Source of the DNA: Laburnicola sp. R22_1
Lineage: Eukaryota; Ascomycota; Dothideomycetes; Pleosporales; Didymosphaeriaceae
Direction of reading: 5' to 3'
Length of the DNA stretch: 64,000 nt
Assembly (NCBI GenBank): GCA_014281115.1
Contig: JACONQ010000014.1
Location: 2,542,001-2,606,000 of the forward strand
Shown here: positions 32,636-43,960 of the stretch, one piece after another
Position numbering within the stretch: position 1 is the first letter of the stretch
Layout of the letters: each line of letters begins with the position of its first letter
The notes under the pieces: generated by a model
Databases searched by the model: none
The model's input: the letters and a program-made list of their open reading frames with translations, nothing else
Told to the model about the DNA's origin: nothing
Position numbers and translations under genes: made by a program

Positions 32636-35600
32636 TTCCTGCGGACAGTTGCCTTTAGGAACCCTTACCAGCGCATAAGGAGGTTGCCGCCACCCTTGAG
32701 AGGTGCCGCTCCGACGCGCCGGTGAGTCGACTAAGCGTACAGTTGTCGCTCGCGTCATTGAGTGAGTCATACAAGAACACTCACGGACTAGAAGAGATGG
32801 TCGCGTCCGCCGCGGTCGACGCGACGGACCGTCCACCGGAACCCGAGCCTCCAGATCAACCGCCACATAGCTCACAAATGAAGGTGAGATGTGACGTCAT
32901 CTTGCCCTGGAAGGCTCCCATCAAAGCCACGCTACTCCCCGACAGCGGATGTACTGGGCAAGTAGTGAGCGCAGCCTTTGCGCGACAGCACAAACTAATA
33001 ATGGTCCCCGCTAAGAGCCCTGTGTTGCTCAAGTTAGCGGATGGAAAGATCGTCGGCTCCATGAGCGACATGGCCAAGGTAAGGATCGACATCGGAGGCC
33101 ACAGCAGCGAGGACTGGTTCTGGGTCACAGACATTATTGGTTTCGATCTCATTGTCGGTCAACCGTGGCTCGAGACCCACGACCCCACCATGAAGTGGTC
33201 AGAACAATCCATGACGTTTGAGTCTAATCACTGCCACCACAACTGTTTGCACAGTAACCTATTAGTTAAGGTCACTTGCGATTGTTACAGCAAGAGTTAC
33301 GCCGAGACAACCCAACCTACGGTAAAGATGAAGAACGACGTAGAGATCGCGCTAATCTCCGCCGAAGCGGCAATGGCGTTCGCGCGACGTGACCCCGACT
33401 CCATCGCCTGGATCCGTCCCGAGGATTGGGACAAATACGAAGAGCACTCTGAGGAGTCAGACGAACACCTAGCGGCGATGGCCTTCTTTGCGGACGTCGC
33501 TGCCGCCTCGTATGAGGACTTCAAGAAGTTTCACAACAAACTAGGCAAGGCACCGCCCTCAGTGGAGGAGTTGAAGAAATTGATCCCAAAGGCCTACCAC
33601 TCGATCATTAACCTATGGGATCCCAAGTTAGCTGAGGACATGCCTCCGCCCCGTGGGGGCTTGGATCACAAGATACCGCTTAAAGAAGGCGCAGAGCCGA
33701 CGTTCCAGCGCGCTTTTGGGTTATCTCAAGAGGAAATGGAAGCTGTCAAAGCTTACATACAAGAGGAGCTTCGCAAGGGTTATATTTAAGAAAGCAATTC
33801 ACCCTACGCTGCTCTGCTACTAGTGGTGAGGAAGCCTGGAGGAGGTTTGCGGATCTGCATCAATTACCGCAAACTTAATGAGATCACGATCAAGAATCGC
33901 AATGCGCCGCCCAAAATTAAAGAGACTTTGGCACGACTCAACAAGGTGAGGATCTTCTCGAAATTTGACGTCATCGCTGCGTTCAACAAGATCCTTGTTA
34001 AGGAGGGCAATTAACACAAAACGGCGTTCCTAACACGCTTTGGATTGTTTAAATACGTTGTCATGCCCTTCGGGTTATGTAATGCACCGGGTACCTTTCA
34101 ACGGTACATCAATCACGTCCTTAGAGAATATTTGGACAACTATTGCTCAGCTTACTTAGACGACGTCCTCGTGTATAGCGAAAATAAAGAGGACTATAAG
34201 AGGCATTGCTTTACAGTCCTCAACGCACTCAAAGATACTGGTCTATTCTTAGACGTTCATAAGTGCGAGTTCTCAGTCAAGAAGGTCAAGTACCTAGGAA
34301 TAATCCTATCAACGGAAGAACTAGCAATGGATCCAGAAAAAATCGACACCATATTAGAGTGGATCGATCCCTGGACTGTAAAGGACATACAAGCCTTTAT
34401 CAGATTCGCCAACTTCTATCGGCGATTTATACACCGTTTCTTAATGCTGGCCCACCCGTTGATTGAGCTAATAAAGGGGGTGGTAGGCAAAATCGACCTC
34501 ACTAAAACCGCCAAAACAGCTTTTAAAGCCCTCAAGAGAGCCTTTGTTAACACGCCAATACTTGCGCATTTCGACCTGGAGTTACGCTCAATCATCAAGA
34601 CGGACGCGTCTGACTAGGTTGTCGCCAGCATACTATCGCAGTATCAACCTGACGGTATGTTGCGGCCCATCGCCTTCTTCTTAATGAAGATAAAGCCCGC
34701 GGAGATCAACTATCCCATCTACGACAAGGAGTTGATGGCGATCATTCGCGCCTTTAAAGAATGGAGACCTGAATTGGCTGGTACTGCGGACCCCGTAGAG
34801 ATCTTTTCCGATCACAAAGCCTTAGAGTACTTTATGACGACAAAGCAACTCAACCGCAGACAAGCTTGTTGGGCTGAGTTCTTAGCAGAATTTAACTTCG
34901 TTATCAAGTACCGGCCTGGCAGACAAGGGACCAAGCCCGACGCCATCACCCGACAACCAGGTGACGTACCAGAGGGTGTGGACGATAATCGCATTCAGCA
35001 CCAACAACAAACTATCTTGTCAGAGGAAGTCGTCAAGGCCCATCCGGGTTATGACGGCGGATCGCAGCACGCCATATACCTGGCCTAGATCCTCACGGAA
35101 TCCCTAGTGATGGAGGTCGCGGACCTCGCTCACATAATGTATGCGCTTAGCGAGGAGGTCTTCGCGTCTAATGGTCAGGACGAAGCCTCCGCTCAAGATG
35201 GTCTTAACGCTGGCGTGGACGTTATACAGCAAGTACGCGACGCCACCGTAATGGATGAAGTTATGCAGAGGATAGTTAAAGCCAAGGTAGACGGTGCTCG
35301 TCGGTTGCCATACGACATGTACCACGAGAAAGGTATCCGCCTGGAACTCCAAGACGTCAAAATTGATGACGGCTTTGTGTACGTACGCGACAAATTGTTC
35401 GTCCCTTTCAATGACGAACTTCGTACGTCTATTGTCAAGCTTCATCATGACACTATGCCTGGAGGACACAGCGGCAAGCACGAGACATTTCACAAGCTAT
35501 CACACCATTACTACTGGCCTAACAGTACGGACACCGTTGCCAGATATGTAAAGAACTGCTTGACCTGCTCTAGGTCGAAGTCAAAGCGGGAAGGCAAGCA

Positions 35601-36828
35601 CGGGCTGCTTCACCCGCTGCCTATCCCGGACTCCTACTGGACTAGCGTGTCAGTCGACTTCATCTCGCCCCTGCCGAAGTCACACTGTTACGGTTGCGAC
35701 TATCGTCACATCATGGTCGTGGTGGACCGATTGTCCAAGAAGAAAAAATTCGTGCTGCTCACGTCCTTAGACGTGGACACCTGCGTACAGGCTTTCATTG
35801 AGTACGTATGGCGTGAGGAAGGTTACCCAGCTGAGATAGTGTCGGACCGCGGATCGCAATTCATGTCACATTTCTGGCGCCGTCTTTGCAACCGCATAGG
35901 GACGAAGCCCTTGCTGTCCACCACCGCCTATCCTGAAACAGACAGTCAGACAGAAATAGCGAATCAGGCATTAAAGCAATATTTACGGTCGTTTGTTCAT
36001 TACAACTAACGTAACTGGGTGGAGATGCTGCCAATAGCGGAGTTTGAAGCGAACAGTAGTAGGAGCACCGCTACGGGCACAACGCTGTTCGAGGCCACGA
36101 AGGGCTACCTACCCCGGTCTGGGTTGGAGCCCGCCGGTCGACTACCGCCCGGATGGAAAGCTGCCTGTGACGCCCGGGCCGCTGATCACTTGCTAGCAAG
36201 GATTGAGGACTTGAAGGTTCACTTACAGCACAGCTTGGTGTGGGCGCAAGCTAAGATGGAGGAGTATGCTAATAACAAGAGGATACCCGCGCCGGAGTTC
36301 AAAGTGGATGACTGGGTCATGCTGGACGCGCGCAATATCCGTACGCGCAAGGATAGTCGTGGACTGTCCTACAAGAATCTAGGGCCTTTTAAGATTGTTA
36401 AGGACTTTGACGGTAAAGTGTTCAAGTTGGACCTTACCGCCCACGATGATTTGAAGGACATCTATCCTTGGTTCCATCCCTGGTTGCTACACCCCCAAGC
36501 GATGGATCCCCTGCTGGGTCAACGCCAGGATCCACAAGGGCCGGTGGCCATGGAGGAGGGTCTCCCCGTCTATGACGTGGAGGACATATTAGACTACAAG
36601 GTGGACCGGCGGTGCAAGGACCCCGCCAACGGCCGCAAAGGCCTTTTGCACTACCTAGTCAAATGGGAGAGCTACGACAAGCCGGATTGGGCGCCTTATT
36701 ACGACGTCACCGGTTGTCAAGAGTTACTGACGGACTTCTATCGCCGTCGTCCTGACGCCCCACGACCACCTATAATGGTGTTCCTGGAGAGAGCGGAGGA
36801 GCAAATGGCAGTTTGGTGGATTAGATGA
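32629..36828 (+). pseudogene. pol of the chromovirus: protease, RT, RNase H, integrase, chromodomain
   Basis: One frame from the frameshift site to 36828, interrupted by stops at 32656-32658, 33787-33789, 34012-34014, 34615-34617, 35086-35088 and 36007-36009, all TAA or TAG. Protease: DSG at 32941-32949 and DLIVGQPWLE. RT: RICINYRKLNEITIKN, MPFGLCNAPGTFQRY, intact YLDD at 34153-34164. RNase H: KTDASD then [20 protein letters not shown]. Integrase: HHCC zinc region (35430-35580), VDFIS, VSDRGSQF; the expected catalytic Glu is Lys (35974-35976). A chromodomain at 36568-36741 (YDVEDILDYKV ... LVKWESYDKPDWAPY) directs integration to chromatin in this group. Not translatable as it stands. Confidence 0.9.
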
Positions 36829-36892
36829 GAGATGGATTGGACTTATGGTAATTCACAGTGAATGGCAGTGAGAGTCGCGTTTACTGCCGCGA

Positions 36893-37177
36893 TTGTCACT
36901 TAGTACGAAGGTCTCCGTCGTTGTTGTTGCCGGCATGGGAAAGGCGCCCAGCTTACCAAGTAAGCTGCTCTCGATGGTCAATTGCAGCAAACTTGCTCTG
37001 CAGCTGGCCGCTAACTACTTGTCGCGTGCGCAACACGCTTGGGAACGACCTATCCCTCAGGAGGACGTAGCACAGATAATCGTGACTGGAGGATTGTACG
37101 TTAGTTGCCTATTTAGGACTAGCGGGTTGAATTTGAAATGGAGCTTCGAGGACGAAGCTTGTCGGAGGGGAGGATAG
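36893..37177 (+). CDS. 94-codon ORF between pol and 3' LTR; unknown
   Basis: ATG-started ORF in a frame different from pol, ending in TAG at 37175-37177 directly against the LTR. Its start is hydrophobic (LSTKVSVVVVAGMG) and its last codons overlap the polypurine tract. No family recognised. It may be accidental, but its full use of the space is notable. Confidence 0.25.
   Translation: MSLSTKVSVVVVAGMGKAPSLPSKLLSMVNCSKLALQLAANYLSRAQHAWERPIPQEDVAQIIVTGGLYVSCLFRTSGLNLKWSFEDEACRRGG
37164..37177 (+). other. Polypurine tract (plus-strand primer)
   Basis: ggaggggaggatag lies immediately before the 3' LTR, as expected for priming second-strand DNA synthesis. Confidence 0.8.
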
Positions 37178-37372
37178 TGTTATGGAACCAGGTCGGAGTT
37201 ACCTTACGCCGACTACCGAGGTTTCCCCGGCGCTAGTCCCGATTAGGTACTAGCGCGTTCTTAGCGCGCCTCGCGCGCCTTATGAGCTTAGCCAGCACCT
37301 TTGGCTGGCACCCATACGTAGATTCTGTCAATATTAACTTTTTCGATTATCAGTCACCTGAGCTCCCTAACA
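37178..37372 (+). repeat. 3' LTR (195 bp)
   Basis: Same length and sequence as the 5' LTR apart from one C-to-T change. Followed by TSD attta. Confidence 0.95.
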
Positions 37373-37377
37373 ATTTA
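37373..37377. repeat. Target-site duplication attta, right
   Basis: Matches 30247-30251. Reading continues into the helicase relic directly after it. Confidence 0.9.
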
Positions 37378-38736
37378 ATAGTTAAGGATCTATATAAGAC
37401 GGCGAGACTATAACTACTAAAAAATATACTATTACTAGATCTAGACGCGTAAGATTAGATATAGCTAGGCATAACCATACTACTAAAACTCTCTCTTAAT
37501 AGGGTTGTAGACTAGCTAGCTTAGAGGTTAATTAGGTATAGCTTCCTTAACTATTCTAATAATAATATAGAGTTATAGTACACATGGCTACTATATAGAG
37601 TTGTTAAAGAGCTAGTCTTATAGAATAGATTTATATATAGTATAGATGCTATATAATAGCCTGTTTATATGCTATAGTATAATATAGCTATAGCCGCCTA
37701 TATAAAGGCTATATATTATTTTAAGAAGACCCTCTTCGTGCTAGTCTATTTATTAGGGGGCGCACTAGCTCGTGGGACTAAAATTACGTTAACCTAGTAT
37801 AAAAATAGCATAGAGAGTGTTAGGCACTAGGGCGTATTTATAGGAGGGGGTATTATATTATTTATAACTACTTATTATAAGGGGTATAGCTTTACTAAGA
37901 AGGTTAAGACTATTTACTACTATGTGCCTTAGAAAGTATGTAAGCTAGTAGTATACTTTTTTAAATTAGAGCGGCCCTTTATTAATAACCTCTAGATAAT
38001 ACACTATAACGTAGAGGATTTAACTACCTTTCTCTAGAAGCTAGCGCCTAAAGAGTAGGAGGAAAATAGTAAGGAAGAAGATAATAGTAATAAAGAGAGA
38101 AATAATACTAATAGAAATAGTAGAAAAAAAGATAGAAAATAGATGCCTATAAATTTAAATAGATACTAGGGTATAGACTATATTTAACACGTGCTAAAAA
38201 AGTAGATCTTATAGTATATAGCAGTTGCGCTTAATATAAAAGTATAGTAACACGCCTATTTTATAATCTACTAAAAGTTAGCTAATAATAGAAAGGTACG
38301 CGATTAGCTTAATATACTCTACTTTAATAAAGAACTAAATAAAGATAATGTGTAAATATAGTAGTTAGGCTACTTAGCTTAAATAGAAAAGGGGAACTAT
38401 GGCCGCATCTTACTAAGTTGCCATTCTAGACTATAGTAAAGTGGGCTAAGTTTTAGTAGATAAGTATAGACTAGTATTGTATTCTCTAGTTTGTGTTAGT
38501 GCTAGAGAGGAAGCAGTACTATTCTAGACACTATACTAAGGCGATAGTATAGTAGAAGAAGTAGGCTTAAGAGCGGTAGTTATTACTTGCTATACTAGAC
38601 CTAAAGCCTAAGTTTAGACAAATAGCAGGCCATCCTAACGCTAAGTATTATAGCTAGTAGTAGAAAAGTCTAAATGCGATTATATAGTATAGCCCTACTA
38701 GTTATAATAGCTATAGATATAGAGAAGAGTATATTA

Positions 38737-38832
38737 TTTATACTACTAGTGTTAGTGTCCCCTAGTAGTATAATAATTATTTATACTACTAGTGTTAGTA
38801 TCCCCTAGTAATATAATAATTATTATTACGCC
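38737..38832. repeat. Tandem duplication, about 48-bp period, in TLH copy D
   Basis: The segment beginning tttatactactagtgttagt and ending tataataatt occurs twice in a row with two transitions between copies. It lies in the helicase motif region and must have arisen within the gene relic. Confidence 0.8.
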
Positions 38833-40240
38833 GCTTAATCTATTGTAAAATAATATACTCGAGTACTATAACTAGCTTAGTATTTCTAGCGTAAAATAGG
38901 ATGGCTATTAGCTACTATACTAGGCTAGGATTATATTTATAATGCTAGAAGGCGTAGCTACTAAGTCGTTTGGCCGCTTTCTTAATAAGAAGTAAATACT
39001 TAGGTAACTAAACTATATTTTTATTAATAAGTGCCACACAATACTTAAGTTAAATAATTAGTAGTAACTAGACGTACTAAGGCTATTAGAGATAATAGGT
39101 AAAGGTACATAGCTAGTATACTTAATAGCCATACTACTATCTATACTATAGCTAGCCTTTTTAGACGTTGTAGGTCTTAATATAAGAAAGCTTAATATTA
39201 TTTGTAATAAGTCTACCACGCGGCCTAATATTGCGTATAGGGTATAGAAATACACGTAGAGCAAGCTAGATATAGCACTTATTAACCTTATTATAATAAA
39301 GTAGGCAAAGTATAGCCCTAAGATATAGATTCTTATCTACTATCTATCTATTAGGGAAATAAAGCGCCTAGACAAACTACTATAATGCACCGCATACTAC
39401 TATAAAATAGCTATAGATAAGAAGAAGTCTTATATAGTCTAGACTTTTATAGCTAGGGTAGAAAAGCTATATATAGTAACTACTATACTAACGCTAGGTA
39501 TATATACCCTAGGCGTGTAGATAGTAATTTATATAACTATATATAATCTATTACTAAATCTAGTGTAAAAGAGTGGCCGTATAAAGTAAAAGAAAGATAA
39601 AAGTAAGTCTATTATACTATAAGTATGCTAGAATAAGGAGTTAAAGAGAGAAAAAGTGTTAGAACACTATCTAGAATAGTAAGTAAAAGATTATCTTAAT
39701 AGGACTATATACTAGTATATTGCTATTAACTAGTATATAAATAATTATAAGAATTAATAGTATTATAAAGTAGGTAAAATATAGTATAACTTGTATAAAG
39801 CACAGCTCTATAGTATAAAGAGGTAAATAGAAGATAAGCCGCTACTAAATATAATGGCTATAGGCGACACACAGTAATATAGACTTAAGTAGGCTTAGAG
39901 TGTAAAAGAATAGGCTATTAAACTTATTTAGTATAGGAAGACTAACTATATAGCATATAAGCCAGAGTGTATAAAGTAGTATCTATAGTGCTAGCTATAT
40001 ATATATGCTATTTATATGGCTATAAATAGTAAAGTAGAGAACTATAAGTGGAAAGTATGCCTAATAGTAAGCGAGAAGCAGATTATAGCTATAGAGGCAA
40101 GCTATAGGCAAATAGGCATAGTAAAATAGAAGCTATTTATAAAATATAACTACTACTTTACCCTATAGGTAATATATAATAGGTAAGTAGAAGATTTAAG
40201 CATATAGAAAGAGTATAAGTTGCTAGGGGGGTGGGGTATT

Positions 40241-41079
40241 TATTAATTTAATTAGGTGCTGCCCTAGGCAGTTGCCGCGCTGCTCGCGTTTAAGGGGTTG
40301 CTTTATAGGCCGTAGCTAAAAGGGCAAATATAGTAGGCTAGAGTAATAGATAGTAGCGTCGAGGTGCGCTAGTATTAGTAATTAGGGTAAAAGATATAAA
40401 TAGGGTAGTAAAACGTAAGCTAAATATATAGCTTACTATACATATAGAAGAAGGGATATATTATAGGCTATATAAGTAGACATAGTTAAATTAGAGTAGT
40501 TTATATAGGTAAAGAGACCCGCAACCTATAAAAATACTATAGAGGCTATAGAGAAATATAGAAGCTATATAAACCCCCTATAATCTATAAAGAGACGCGT
40601 AAACTATAAAGATATAGTGTAGCTAAGCCTATAGAGTAGATAGTAGGCCCGTAGATGCGCCCCCAAAGCGTAAAAATAAGAGAAGAAAAGAGAGAGTAAA
40701 GAGAAAGAAAAGAAATAGAATAGAAGAAAAGAGAAAAAAAGGCAAAATAAAATAGAAAAAGAGAAAAGAAAAATAAATAGAAGTAAAAGAGATAATATAA
40801 GAATAGATAGAAAGTAAGAAAATTAAAAAGAAAAATAAGAAAAAGAGAGATAGAAAAAGTAGTAGGAGTAAAAAAGAAGGGTAGATAATAATAATAGTAT
40901 AAGTAGTAAAGAAAGTAAAAGTAGTAAAATATTAAAAATAAAAAGTATAAGTATAAGTAAGAAAGTAAATAGAGAAGAAGAATAGATTAGAGGTAAGAAA
41001 AGAAATATAGTAAAGTATTTAGTTACATAAATATAAATTAATTTAGAATAGAAATAAGAAAGTTATAAAGAGAATAAAA
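40241..41079. other. 3' flank of TLH copy D with strong purine bias (40660-41040)
   Basis: The plus strand from about 40,660 to 41,040 is almost all A and G (aagagaaaaaaaggc, agaagaagaatag). It may be the decayed Lys/Glu/Arg-rich tail of the helicase relic. No ORF is supported. Confidence 0.5.
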
Positions 41080-41826
41080 CTTACTCTATTATATAAAAAA
41101 AGGAACTACCTTTCTTTGCTTTTGCACTATCGAATTTAGCGCGCGCACGGACTCTCTAGTGCCTTTTTTTACTCTTTCCAAACTCGAAAACGGCTATAAC
41201 TTAGAGACAGCGTGTAGGTTACTTATAGTAATATTATATATAATCTATAAAAAGTTTATAAATAGATTATGCGTAAAAAGTAATAAGTTAGAAATAGAGT
41301 TAGTATTCTTAGTTGCTGCTAAAGCGAGTGCAACCCCTGCTAGCTAGCATAGAACTACGCACTAGATAATATAAAAGTAAGCTGCGCATAACTTATATAT
41401 AAGTGTAAGGGCCTAACTATATATAAGTTATATATAAGACACCTATGAAATATATAATTATTACTTAGACGCTTGTCTAAGGTAGCTGTTAATAGTTAAT
41501 AGGTTAGTAGTATTAATAATATACATAGTTGTGGTATAGATAGGCATTAGTAATTAAAGGACCTTCCTCTCCCCTTCTCCCTCTCCGTAGTATAGCTCCT
41601 TAAAACAGCGAGATCGCAAGAAACGGGTAGCGGTGTTAGAAAGAAGGTAGTTACTTTTATGCCCTCTATGCATAGCGTCTAATTTAGGCTACTAGAACCC
41701 ACTTAAAACGTATACCACATAAGGTAGCTACTTTTATACCTAGCCCTACTAGTGGTAACGCGCTAGGCAGGAGGGCGAATAAGACTACTTTAGAGATAAC
41801 AACTACAAGCTAAGAGGCAGACCTCT
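41080..41826 (+). repeat. Direct repeat R, copy 1 (747 bp)
   Basis: Starts cttactctatt and ends cagacctct. It matches 56,865-57,632 over its full length, mainly with C/T and G/A differences plus a short length change near the start. It includes agcgcgcgcacgg and ctaaagcgagtgcaaccc, which survived RIP in both copies. Confidence 0.85.
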
Positions 41827-42330
41827 ATTCTAGAGCGTTAATAATATCTAGCCCTCTATGTCGTTTTTATTTTAGATTTGTTAGTAATAAAATATTTATT
41901 TCTCTGTATAGATATAGGTATATAGGCTCTATATTATTAACTTTAAGGGGTTAGTGTTGTTAGGTTTCTATAGGCTAATAGAGCTAAAATTTAAGTATAT
42001 TATTTAGCGTAGTAGGTTGTATTATGCAATATATTTTCGCGTATAGAACGCGTGTAATTAAGGATATTAGGGTTTAGTGTTCGTGATTAGAATTAAGCTA
42101 GTGAGGCCGCGAGGATGCAGCAAACGTTAACTGTCTAGGGTTAGAAGACGTTTTAAGATAATAAGTCGCAATCACAAAACCCAAATATGCGTTTAGTTGT
42201 ATAGTAGAATAGAGAAGACTGGGGCTATATATAGTATACGTAGTAAATAAGGCTATAGAATTAATATATTTTATATATATAGCCGTTTCCCATCCGCGCA
42301 CACTCATAACCTATTATTATATATATTATT
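41827..42330. other. AT-rich spacer between repeat R and TLH copy A
   Basis: RIP-like, no ORF above 70 codons with domain. It probably holds the decayed upstream region of copy A. Confidence 0.4.
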
Positions 42331-43467
42331 ATTATCTATTATTAGCACTAGTTCGTCGTAAGCCATTCTATCGGCGCTATTATAGTAGAGAAACTTATTA
42401 CAGACAATTGTTTTAAGTATTTAGCTAAGTATTTATTGCCTATATATTAAGAGTGTAGGCATATAGTGTTGTCTAGTTAGGTAGCAAGTTATTTATAGCG
42501 TACCCACCCTATTAGATATAAGTAGGCCAAATTAATAGCAGATAAGGTTCGCAGCTAGGCTAGGTTAATTAAGTATACTAGCAAATTAGAGGTGCCCAGC
42601 CAGATTATTAAGCCTATATAGCAGTTACTAGTGTATATAAACGAGTTAATATATCGAATTAAGCCAAAGCATTACTATTAGATATTCCGAAGCGAGCGCG
42701 TAATAAAAAACTATTAGAGAGACGCCTATAATTAGTTGCCAATAGATAAAGGTGGCCGTTTAAGTTAATTAGAGGCGAAGAAGATACGCGACCGTATTAG
42801 CAATAGTTCCTAGATTGTTCATTACTAGCAACTTTTTATCTAGGGCTAGGGTTTGTAGTATTTCGAGGTGCGGCAGCCTAGCAAAGGCGGCCCTAACACC
42901 GTACCCATAGACAGTAACGCAGCATGGGCGTAGGTGGGCGAGTAGATAGCCAAGACGTGGGAGAATATTAAGAGGCGGGCGCAGAACACTATCTAAGATA
43001 GCGAAAGAGATAAGGTAAACCTGTGGTTAGAGTAAACGCAGTGGCTATTATATTTAGTAGGCATAGAGAGGCCTAATTTGTTAGCGTGCGTTAAAGAGCC
43101 TATTGCTAACGCCGATCCTAAAAAAGACAAGAAGGCAAAGCTAGTAGAAGTAGCGATTTAGGCAGCTATAGATAGGTTAGCGCGGTTTAGCTAGGCGTCT
43201 GTTATTTACCGCATTAGCGTGTTTGTGCGATTAGAGGCAATTTGAATAGAGAAGCACCAGACGCGGTTCTAGCTATTGCAGCTATATATAGACAAGGAGG
43301 CCATTATTAAGCACACGCGGCTATAGTAGTAGATATTAATATTTTTTGCACGTACGCAAAAGAAGTATATATAGAAGAGCCCCTAATATCGGTTTACGCG
43401 CTAGTAGTAGAAGGCATAGAAGGTATTAGTCTAATAGGCAGAGAGGCAAGTAGAGAGGGAGGTAGCA

Positions 43468-43507
43468 AAAGAAGAAAAAGAAGAAGAAAAAGAAGAAGAA
43501 GAAGAAG

Positions 43508-43539
<32 letters not shown>

Positions 43540-43548
43540 GAAGAAGAG
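43468..43548. repeat. GAA-rich microsatellite in TLH copy A
   Basis: A near-perfect GAA run within a Glu-rich coding relic. Copies B and C have only a short acidic stretch at the matching place. Confidence 0.85.
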
Positions 43549-43790
43549 ATAGGAGATAGGGACAAGGAGATAATAAAGGAGTTAATAGAGAATATAGATA
43601 AGTTAATAGAGAAGAAAGACGCTAGGAAGGAGTAGCGTTAGGTAGAAGGTGCTAAGTGTAGCAAGCCTAACAAGTTATTAAAAATTTAAAAGGCGTGTTT
43701 AGAGTTTTATATTACGTTATTAAACTAGTTTATTATATATAAGGAGTATAATAGCCTATTAGTGTGTGCGTTAGTAGTATTAGGCGTTAA

Positions 43791-43795
43791 AGAGG
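43791..43795. repeat. Target-site duplication agagg, left
   Basis: Matches 48958-48962; flanks the copia element. Confidence 0.85.
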
Positions 43796-43960
43796 TATTA
43801 GATTTAAGCACTATTTAAGCTTATTAAAATGGGGGGTCTAATAAATAAGATGGATAAATAGTTGTATTGTGTGTGTTGTGTGACTTATTAGCTCGAGGTC
43901 TAATTTAGAGGGTGGAGCCGACTATATGCCCTTATTTGACAACACGGCTCTAATCTAACA
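43796..43960 (-). repeat. copia LTR (3' LTR in element orientation)
   Basis: 165 bp, tattagattt ... aatctaaca. About 90 percent like the other LTR, differences mostly transitions. Confidence 0.85.

Larger units (their letters stand above)
30252..37372 (+). mobile_element. Ty3/gypsy chromovirus, nearly complete (7,121 bp)
   Basis: It has two 195-bp LTRs (TG...CA ends), a 5-bp TSD attta, a self-complementary primer-binding site, gag with zinc knuckle, pol in the order protease-RT-RNase H-integrase-chromodomain, and a polypurine tract before the 3' LTR. The LTRs differ at one position seen (5' caatatcaac, 3' caatattaac), a CpA-to-TpA change. RIP is light: six nonsense codons in pol and a frame change in gag. 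This places it in the Tf1/sushi-type chromovirus group. It inserted into an already identifiable TLH helicase relic. Confidence 0.95.
29345..40240 (+). pseudogene. RIP-degraded telomere-linked RecQ helicase (TLH), copy D, split by a retrotransposon
   Basis: Remove 30,252-37,377 (element plus one TSD) and the two parts read through as one plus-strand relic. Despite many stops, TLH blocks are legible: GYSFTKKVKTIYYYVP, GNYGRILL, a DECH-type box decayed to INKCHTIL (near 39,025), TKSFGRFL, then STTRPNIAYRV (near 39,220) and IREIKRLDKLL, in helicase order. Early-copy RecQ helicases of this type are encoded next to telomeres in many fungi. The motif wording differs from copies A-C, so this is a different TLH subfamily. 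Left part (29,345-30,251) is much less readable. Confidence 0.72.

Noticed and set aside
41159..41347. Paired ORFs in repeat R (also 56953-57153)
   Set aside because: Conserved only because R is duplicated; AT-driven Ile/Tyr/Lys composition and no domain.
43440..43560. Possible CRISPR-like or satellite array
   Set aside because: It is a GAA microsatellite in a Glu-rich coding relic, without spacers.
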